From Lytechinus variegatus (taxonomy: Eukaryota > Echinodermata > Echinoidea > Temnopleuroida > Toxopneustidae), in contig NC_054754.1 in the NCBI RefSeq assembly GCF_018143015.1, positions 26,066,330-26,130,329 on the forward strand: a DNA stretch of 64,000 bases. The letters are read 5' to 3'. Below the pieces are notes generated by a model. That model was not told the origin of the DNA. It saw only the letters and a list, made by a program, of their open reading frames with translations, and searched no databases. Position 1 is the first letter of the stretch, and every line of letters begins with the position of its first letter. Positions 1-10,400 of this stretch are shown piece by piece. A program made the translations under genes and the position numbers.

Positions 1-1497
1 TACGTGCCAAATAAATTGAAACTCTATTGGACTGATGTGTATAAACTGGCAACAGTGGAATGTTAACATTTAACATGACGAAAATCTTGCTTTGAAGAGC
101 AGTATACCCCAGTTTGGGCAGGTTCCTTTATCATCAAATCTCAGTACTACAAACCCTATTGCCCTCAAGCATGAAATTTAAGTATAGAAACACCTGTTTC
201 TTGACCTCGGTCCGAAGATAATACACCCCAGCATCAACGGTCACAGCAGGGGGCCACACACGATGGATTGCAATGTGTGTAGTTCTGGTGAGTGCATGGA
301 GTTCCATGTATACACGCGTTGATAGAAACTTTTTCTTCCTTTCTTTCTTTCTCTCTCTCTCTTCCTTCCTTCCTTTCTTTCGTTAAGACTGTATCATTGC
401 GTGAGTGAATGGCATGCATCCCATATTTTCTTGCTGGACGGACAGAAACTATATGGGATGCATCGCGGTCCTTGCATGCTAAGCATACCGTAATTCTTAT
501 TCCGCTTACTTTCCTTATTTCGAGGTCGATTTTCTTCGTTCGAAATTGAAAATGGACTAGTATTGGATGTCTGAATGTAATATACTTGTTGAAAACGTGA
601 TTAATATCGAATACAATAATTTCATTCCGAAGATCCTTCTACAGGCAGACAAGTCTTACGTAATAGCACAGCTGTTGTTTATCATTTCGTCCTTGGCTCA
701 ACGCTCGTTTAGCTGGCCCGTGGTGGTGAAATTGAGACAAGGGGATTACCTGGCCAAGATGGGTTTATCGGGGTTGGAAATGTTGTTTGAGATTTTCCAA
801 ACGTAAAAAGGGGTATCCGACCGCAGTTTGCAGTCTGAAGTGCGGTCGAGAATCAAACGGGAAATTTTCGTAATGAAACACAGATGTTGTTCGCTTGGAA
901 CTAGCATTTCAAATGACACGAGAAAGTACCCAAAAAATAAATTGGTCATAGTCTGTTAGAGACGTTAGAACTGATTTTTCAATTTCCTTGAATGTCTGGC
1001 AATACATGTATGACAACAACCTTTCTTCTGATATCCTACTTTGATTCGGAACCTCTCGTCTCCTTAATTGTACTTCAAAATATTTTGCCAATGCTTCCTG
1101 ATACATTTGCCAATTGGTAAAATAACAAAATTTCATCAAGATCTTAAAGCAAATAAAGAAGTTTATTGAATTTTAAATTTCATAAATATTTTGTTTAACA
1201 GTTAAATGTACGTTGTCATGAATATTCAATAGGTGGGCTTAAGTTATTACATCATCAATTTGCTCATTAAATATGCATGAAGACATGCATAGATCTGTTT
1301 TACCAAAATAATGCAAATATTTAAAAAAAATTGTAATTCCTTGTCTGATTTTGATCAAATTTTCACTGTTTTGTTTGTCTGATTTTTCTAAATCTATTCC
1401 AAACAATACTATTTGCAGCCAAAAGTACCATACCCCACTAATATCAAAGAAGCATAGAGAAACAGGATATGCTGTGATGGACCAGCAGCAGCCTTAC
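1..1497. other. Stretch with no recognised gene
   Basis: This is probably intron or the unseen downstream part of the amine-oxidase-like gene, which should continue leftwards. I looked for the rest of the FAD and substrate domain and did not recognise it. A CT/CTTT-rich microsatellite lies at about 337-381. A MITE-like stretch at about 1,130-1,370 has a relative at 56,500-56,970. A 76-codon minus-strand open frame at 909-1,139 has no family resemblance I can name. Confidence 0.5.
1130..1370. repeat. MITE-like repeat, relative of the copy at 56.5 kb
   Basis: This AT-rich stretch shares an ordered set of phrases with 56,500-56,970: a 'tttcatcaa' start, then 'gtcatgaatattcaatagg', then 'catcatcaatttgctcatt', then 'gaagacatgcat'. 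Two dispersed, collinear, diverged copies indicate a repeat family. Ends and target duplication were not resolved, so the class is unknown. Confidence 0.55.
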
Positions 1498-4400
1498 CCT
1501 GAAGATATAGAAACTTTGGAATAAACTGTTCCATGGTGGTATCCTCCCATTCAGAGCAGTTCTCTGTAGCAGTTATGTCCTTGAAGTTCACCTTCTCAGC
1601 AAGCTTGTCCATCTGGTACCAACATTTCGAATGAAATACAGATATTCAGGAGTGGTGATGATAATGAAAATTATGACATTAACATGAGAATTCTTGGTGA
1701 AGAGGTGCCCCAATGATAGCATCATATTTATAGCCCGATCTCTGTTAACCCTAGAACTTGCAGGACCAGGCTAGTTCCATAACCAGAGAAAAGGTGTAAT
1801 CCAGCATTTATGATAATACAGTGTTATGGTGTTTTGCATTTGTTGACCTAAAGAAGACCTTTCATAAAGTACCAATGGAGGATGTCAGACAAAGAATATG
1901 TAGGGAAAGGGGACTGACTAGAACAAATGTGGCACTATTCGAAGGAGCATCGGGGGGGAGGGTTCACAAAGATTTTAGTATGACTTAGAGTCGCACTTAA
2001 ATGTTGACGCGTACACGATATGCAGTAGTGCGCATCCTCTTGGCATGATCTAACAAATGCAGGTAATGCATTTTATAAAGCACGCAACTAGGCATTAAAG
2101 TGCGACTCAAGTCATACCTGTTAAAAATCTTTGTGAAACACCCCCAGGTCTTGAGATACCTGATGTATTGTATTACTCTTTAAAGGGTTTATTTACAATT
2201 CCTCTAATGTCAATTCATCCGATTGCCAACCAGTCTACTATCATTTGGTCTACCATCAGTTCGTCCACTCACCACATGGTGTATTTTCATTCAGTCTAAT
2301 GCCATTCCGTCTAATAACCAGTTAGTCCTATAGCCATTTAGTCCATATTCCATGTGGTCTAATTAAACTAAAGTGTTGATTGTGCAAAATGAATGAAAAG
2401 AAAATGGGTATTAGACCAACTGGTTATTAGACGAAATGGTAATAGACAAACTGGTGATTAGATGAAGTAATGATTGAACCAAATGGTTGTTAGACAAAAT
2501 GTTGGACGGAAATGGCATTAGACTAAAAAAAAAAAGGTAGACAATGTGGTGAGTGGACGAGTTGGCAGTGGATAGAATTGGTAATTTACCTCAATAAGTA
2601 CATGTACCATCATCATTTGGGGGGACACGCTTTAGTTTAACAGGTATTTTCATCCCGGTGAAATGTTTTCTTGTGAAACATCCTCTCATTTTTACTCCAA
2701 GGAACATTTACCCTCTATCAATAATGACATCATATCCAGGGGAGCATTGCATGAAGCAAACTGTCAGACATTTCAAAATATTTTCATTGACAATTGTTAC
2801 AAGCTACTGAAATCCTTGCATCTGATTGGCTCAGAGCACATCGGTTATTTAAAAACTCTCCCGATTCTCACCTTTCTGAAGTATCTTAGGAGGTCGACGA
2901 GTGAGGTGTAGCCCAGCGGAGGAATGGATCCAGAGTATTTCTTGATCTTCCCATCAGGGAGCTGCCAGTGCTTGGAACCTTTGTCAAAGTGAGGATAGGT
3001 CTCCAACCCAAACTCCTTGATTAAGGACTGCATCAGAGGCTGGGCACTGAGGAGAACAATGCAAGAGATATTGGGGATTACAACCAACCAAATATATTGC
3101 ACTGGAATGGTGGTCAAAATTGGATGTATATATGGATTATAACAGACCCCTAAAGTGCACTTGGATAGGGATCAGACATCATGTATATCACTTGGATTAC
3201 AGTATCGGCTACTACATAATAATAATAATACAGCATTTACGAGGTAATCAGAGACATGGCTTCATGAACGGGAGTGGATGAAGAAGTGGGAGTAAAAGTA
3301 GGAATGGAAGTGAGATGGGAATGGAAGTGAAATGGGAGTGGAAGTGAGATGGGAGTGGAAGTGAGATGGGAGTGGAAGTGAGATGGGAATGGAAGTGAGA
3401 TGGGAGTGGAAGTGAGACGGGAATGGAAGTGAGACGGGAGTGGAAGTGAGATGGGAGTGGAAGTGAGATGGGAGTGGAAGTGAGATGGGAGTGGAAGTGA
3501 GATGGGAGTGGAAGTGAGATGGGAGTGGAAGTGAGATGGGAATGGAAGTGAGATGGGAGTGGAAGTGAGATGGGAGTGGAAGTGAGATGGGAGTGGAAGT
3601 GAGATGGGAATGGAAGTGAGATGGGAGTGGAAGTGAGATGGGAGTGGAAGTGAGACGGGAGTGGAAGTGAGATTTGAGTGGAAGTGGGATGGGAGTGGAA
3701 GTGAGATGGGAGTGGAAGTGAGATTTGAGTGAAAGTGGCATGGGGGTGGAAGTGAGATGGGAGTGGAAGTGAGATTGGAGTGGAAGTGAGATGGGAGTGG
3801 AAGTGAGACGGGAATGGAAGTGAGATGGGAGTAAAGCAGAAGTGGCAGTGGAAATGGAAGGGAAGTACAAGTGCGAGTGGCACTAGAAGTGGAATCAGAA
3901 GTGGGAGTGCAGGTGCAAGTGCAAATGGGAGTGGAGTAGGAGTGGAAGGGGGAGTGGAAGTAGCAATGGGAATAGGAGCGGAAGTGGGAGTAAGAGGAGA
4001 AGCAGGAATGGAAGTGGGAGTAAGAGCAGAAGTGGGCATAGGAGTGGGAATGGAAGAAAAGTGGAAATGGGAGTGGAATTGAAAATGGGAGTGGTTGTAG
4101 AAGTAGGAGTGGAAGTGGGATGGGAGTGGGAGAAGTGGAAATGAGAGTGGGAGTACAATTAAGAATAGGTGTAAGAGTAGAAATAGGAGTAAGCGTAGGA
4201 GTAGAAGTAAAAGTAAAAGGCCTGTGTTTGCCCTCCACTTTTTGATATATATACCATTACTTCTGTTTACTGTTCAGTACTCTGTTCACCCTACTTTTAT
4301 TGTACGTCCAGTATTAAAGTAAAATCAACTGAACTAAACTGAATGCAATAGGAAATTACTCCGGCCAATCAATTTTTTTGGACAGGGCAAACCTGACTGA

Positions 4401-7400
4401 GCCTGTTTCACACATACATGTAAAACTATGGTAAAACTGTCATTGTGGTTATTATACAAATGAAATGCTTAATTATGATTGGCTGCTGAGCACTGTTACA
4501 ATGACAGTTTTGCAAAAATCGCAAGGTTTTATAGTGAGTGAGCCCCTAGTTTCAGCGAGCAACATGTTACATAATCCTACCTTCCAACTCTAGACACACC
4601 AATATCAAAATTATCCTTTCCATTAGCAGCTTCCAGCTCAACTGTCTTTAGGGAACTACATACGCGATCTGAAAAACAAAACAAAACATCAATAATCAGT
4701 ATTCATATATTGCTTTTCTGAGGATGTTGATCCTACATAATGTGATATGAACCACAGGCGTTAACTTTCAAATGACACCAAAAAGTTGGAAAATTATTTA
4801 TGCTTGAGCGAGCACTGCCCACTGAAACAAAGAGAATGAAAATTACGCTGGGCCGGAAATTCCGGAATTAGCCTTTCCAATTTCTTTCAGGTTTTTAGTT
4901 TGGAACTTTCAAAGTTGAGGGTTTTGTGATGAATTAATGATCAATTGTGATTTGAGAAAATTTAATGCATTATTAAATTGAAATGTAATGCATGAGTGAT
5001 CATGAATTGCAAATTTTAGTGCAGCATTTTGACTTTATCATGTGGATCTCAGCAATGTGTTCATGAGAGTCAGGAGAATAGGGGGTAAAGATAGGAAATA
5101 GGTGAAGTACATTGATAGGATAAAGGTCAACATAACATTTAGCAACCCCTCCCTCCATCTATACCCCCCCCCCATTTCTCTCCTCCTGAGAGACTAAGCT
5201 TGGCTAGGCTGGGCAGAAATTAGCCTTCCAGTTTTTTAAGAGATAAGTTCTTTGGAACTTGCAAACTTAAGGGTTTTAAGCTAAATTGATCAGATAAGTT
5301 TTGGTTTCTTATGCATATTTCATGAGTTACAAAATTTAATGCAAGAGTGAACAGGAATTGTAATTTTAGTGTAGCATTTAAAGTTTATCTTGTGGACCTC
5401 AGCAGTGTGTCCGTGAGTCAGAGTACTGTGATGGTACCTGTTACAAGCAAGAGGGTGAGATATGGTATGACTTGGTTAAAAGGGCATTCCTCTTTTTTTT
5501 GTCCTTTTACAAAATAAACATCATATGTACCCTCCTCCACCTCCATTTCCCAGGCTCCCTCTCTCTCTCTGTCTCACTTCCTGGACTGTAGCCTATTCAA
5601 AATTTAACTGCCAAGTGACCGGTGGCTGATGGTCAGTTTTTTTTCATTGAATGATTACCAAGAAATTGAATGATTATGATGATTTATGACATAATTTATT
5701 TTAAAAAAATTGATATTTGATTGATCACATTGCACATTAAATAAGTTGATTTATTGATAAATTGATGATTAGATGATTGAAAGGAAAAAGTTGATGCCCC
5801 AATTCAGAATTTATCATTAAATCAACATTCTGCTCTGGATTTCACACGTACATGACAATAGCAATCAGTCTCTCAACATGAGGGGAGGTCGGGAGGGCTA
5901 AATGTTCTGTTGAACCTTATTCCATCAACCAACTCCCACTTAAGCCCTATCTCACCCCCTATTCTCCCGACTCCCATGAACACATTGCTGAGATCCACAT
6001 GATAAAGTTGAAATGCTGCCCAATGTTTCTACTTCCATGCCAAAAAGTGTAATTTGTGTTCACTCATCATTAAAGTTCAATTTAATAATTTATGAAATTT
6101 GCTTAAACAACCAAAACTGGTCGCGGTTGATCATTAATTTATCACAACGCCCTTAACTTTGCAAGTTCCAAAGGATTTGCCTCTAAAAACTGACATAAAT
6201 TGGAAGGCTAATTCCAGCCCAGCCTTATTTTCATACCCTTTGTTTCACTGGGCAGTGCTGGCTCAAGCATGAATTTTTTCCCAACTTTTAGGTGTCATTT
6301 GAAAGTTGACTTTATTGGCTTCCATATAAGTGTTTTCCCCAAAAGTGATATATTTTTATATTTGGCAGCCATTTCAAAAGTGTATATGTTTTTTGGATGC
6401 ACTGTACAGACCATAATAGGCCTACACACTGTACAGACACATAGCAAAACTGATATACGGTAAGCCATTTAATACACTGTTCTTGTATGCTCAAACTTTA
6501 TTCCCTCCCTTTAATCAATGTGAATGGGTCATATATGCATATTTAACCTTAAATAAGTTCACATGATTTTGATCTATTTAAGGTCACAATGCTTTGTTTG
6601 AGATTGATTTTAATGAGCAAGCAATTTGTACAATGGACTCGTGTTTCAGACAGACACTGATGCAACACTGATGAGACCAAAGTCCTTTTTCTTAATGAGT
6701 GATAATTTACTTTAAGCATTTACACTGTACATAAACACATATAATTTCCAAACATTGCAATCAACCCATATCACTTAAGTAATCCGATTATTCAATTCTT
6801 ATTCATAATCGAGGTCATTTACAGATTAGATCACCACTTGTCAATATATCCCTACTGAATTACATAACTGACTCATTGTCCTCTGTTGAAAACATTGTAA
6901 TTTCCAGACAATATAGCACCCATCGTACCAGAAACCATCTGCACAGACATTTGTACACACAAAAATAAATGATGTACATCACTGCAAATGATACATTTTT
7001 AGATTGCAATTCAATACTATGGCAAATTTTTTGCCAGGGGTTTTTAAATATGCTTAGGTACTAATGGCATAATTCTGTTGCCAGTTTTTGTTCATAAATT
7101 TTTCACAATTTTTTTTTTTTTTACGGCAAAAGATTCATGCATCAGGCCCAAGGACCCCTATTTACAAGAATTGCTAATAACAAATTGTGAAATTTATTAA
7201 TGTTTAATGGCATTCAAATGTCTATTTTTAGACAGGACCCTATTTGCAAGTACTGCTGTTAATAAATTTGGGATAATTAATCGTTAAGTGTCATCAATAC
7301 GATGCTTCAACCCCCATTTGTCAGGACTGCCATTCACAATTTGAGAGCAGGGCTGTCCACTCTTCCTTTCACAGGGACCCTTCTTTGCAAAGACCATTAC

Positions 7401-10400
7401 TAATAATAAGACAGAAATGTAATTCATAAAGATCTGTAATTAAAAATTTAATCTTCACTTGGAAAAGTATAAACCAAGAGGGTTGCTACAGTGTATTCTC
7501 ACTGTAAAATGGGGATGTTGGTGGTTAAAAATCATATTATGGAGTTCTAAGATACTGCCATCCCCTTAACCTACCCAACCCAAGTTCTACCCTGCCTGCA
7601 TGGAATTAGCTTTTACCCACTGGCGGATCTGGGTAGTGGGTAGTGGGCTTTGCCCACTACTTCAGGGCGTGACGACCCTGCCTGACACGAGTCCCGGGCT
7701 CAGCTGGCTCCGGCTGACAGTACCTGGTATGGGCCCCTTATCCAGGGTTACGGATACCCCACTGCCTTTGGGGTCACCTAATTTGTTAGGAGAGGCTACG
7801 GTCTGGAGATTTCGCTGTTGCTGTTCTAGGACACTAGACCAATTCAGATGAACTCTAGATTTAAAGGGTGGGGCCAGGCTGCGCATCCTGTACTCCACCT
7901 TAAAACTTCAGTGCGCAGGCAGGAAGACTCAGCTTACTGTAACCAAGAAGTCCTGCAGCGATGAGAAAGGGGCGAATCCGGCAGGTGTAAGATGACGCTG
8001 GCAGCCGCAGTTCCAATCTTACATGCAGGCGGCATAGGATATTGGTCGTCTCGATGTTGACCCGGAGATGACAACATCACCCGGCACACCCTATGTGACC
8101 AAGCAGCCCTGTTTAGGGAAAGCTCTGCTTGCTCCAATCCGGAGAGGGGCCTAGAAAAGGTGGCCTAAAGAAATGCTCATCTCCAATATACCCAGTTGGT
8201 TTACCACGGCCAACGGGCATCTTACCTTGTGGTCGAAATCAAATGAGAGCAAAAAAGTTATCAACAGACTCTAAAATGAAGAACATGAATCTTGCTTGTT
8301 GGAATGTTAGGACCTTACTAGACAACAATGCTTCTAATCGCCCACAACGAAGATCTGCACTCCTAGCCCATGAACTTCGTAGACTTGATGTAGACATAGC
8401 AGCCCTTAGTGAGGTTCGCCTCCTCGAGCAAGGTAGCTTAATTGAACAAAATGCTGGCTATACACTATACTGGTCTGGCAGACCGTCAGGCAGTCGTCGA
8501 ATTCATGGCGTTGGCTTAATGATCAAGAACTCTATCGCCTCTAACCTTTCAAGTTTGCCAGTTGGCCACTCTGAACGCATCATGTCTTTACGTCTGCCTC
8601 TGCTCGGGCAGGAACATGCAACCATTGTGAGTGCTTATGCTCCAACTCTCGATGCCGATCCATCAGACAAAGACAACTTCTATGCAGACCTCCGGCTTAT
8701 CATTGAGCGTACTCCACCAAAGGATAAGCTCGTGATCTTAGGTGACTTCAATGCCAGAGTTGGCAAGGACTATCAAACCTGGAAGGGAATCTTGGGAAGA
8801 CATGGTGTCGGCAAATGCAATGACAATGGCCGCCTGATGCTAGAACTCTGTGCAGAAAAGCAACTGACTGTGACAAATACCCTCTTCCAGCAGAAGGATC
8901 GTTACAAGACTACATGGATGCATCCGCGTTCTAAGCATTGGCACATGATCGATTTCATCCTTGTAAGACAACGTGATGTGAAGGATATCCTACACACCAG
9001 AGTCATGCGCAGTGCTGACTGCAATACAGACCACAGACTTGTTCGCAGCAAAGTGAGGTTCCACCTGAAGCCCAAGCCCAGAAAGAGAACAGGTGTTGTT
9101 CCATCACATAAGCTCGACGTCAATAAGCTTCAATCACCAATGCATAGAGAAAAATATCAAGAAGCACTACAAGATTATCTTGGAGAATGCGATCCAAGCC
9201 TCAACAACGATCCTGAACAGATGTGGGAACAGATGAAAAAGGCAGTCCTTCACACTTCCAATGAAGTCTTGGGACCTTGCCCCAAAAGAAGTAAAGACTG
9301 GTTTGATGAGAATGATGAGGAAATTTCCAATTTGTTAGCTAAGAAGAGATCAGCTTTTCAATCCCACCTGGCCGATCCTTCATGCGACAGAAAGAAAGCG
9401 GCGTATCGTCAAGTTTGTAGCTTGGTCCAGCGCAAGCTCCGTAATATCCGAAATAATTGGTGGAAAGAAACTGCCAAGAGAATTCAACTCTACGCCGACA
9501 ACGGTGACACAAGAAACTTCTATGAAGCACTTAAATCAGTTTACGGACCAACTTTTCACGTGCAATGTCCCTTAAGAAGCGCTGATGGAAAATCTTTATG
9601 TACAGACAAGGAGTCCATCCTCAATCGTTGGTCAGAACACTTTGAATCACTTTTCAATGCCAACAGGCAAGTGTCGGCAGATGCCATAAGTAACATCACT
9701 CAGCAGCCTCTCCAAGAAGAACTTGATAGGTACCCATCTTTACAAGAGGTTGAGAAGGCTATCAACCAAATGAAGTGTAACAAAGCCCCTGGAGTTGATG
9801 GAATCCCTCCAGAAGCCCTGAAGTATGGTGGCCCTGCTCTCCACTCCAAACTCCATGAACTTTTCAGGGTCTGCTGGGAGCAAGGCAAGATTCCTAGTGA
9901 CTTAAGGGATGCTGTAATCACCACCCTTTACAAAAATAAGGGCGAAAAGGCAGATTGTTCCAACTATCGTGGTATCACCCTCTTATCCATCGCTGGGAAG
10001 GATTTAGCCAGGATTCTGCTGAATAGGCTTCAGCCCACCATTGCAGAGCCAAATCTTCCAGAGAGTCAGTGTGGGTTTAGGGCAAACAGGAGTACCACAG
10101 ATATGATATTTGTTCTGAGACAACTACAAGAGAAATGCATCGAACAAAACAAAGGCCTATACGTAACTTTCGTTGACCTCACTAAGGCCTTTGATTCTGT
10201 GAGCAGAGAAGGGATGTGGAAGATTCTGGAGAAACTAGGTTGTCCACCCAGATTCATATCCATAGTGAAGCAGCTGCATGTGGGACAACGTGGGCAAGTG
10301 AGGTACAAGAGTGACCTGTCTAATTCTTTTGTGATATCCACAGGAGTGAAGCAGGGTTGTGTCTTGGCTCCAACCCTCTTCTCAATTTTCTTTGGTATGA

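Noticed and set aside
909-1139. 76-codon minus frame as the next amine-oxidase exon
   Set aside because: Sequence does not resemble the MAO middle region and no suitable splice sites were confirmed.
3237-4238. 333-codon minus frame and overlapping long frames rich in Ser, Pro, His
   Set aside because: They arise from an 18-bp tandem repeat that keeps several frames open at once; no start context, splice signals or family resemblance.
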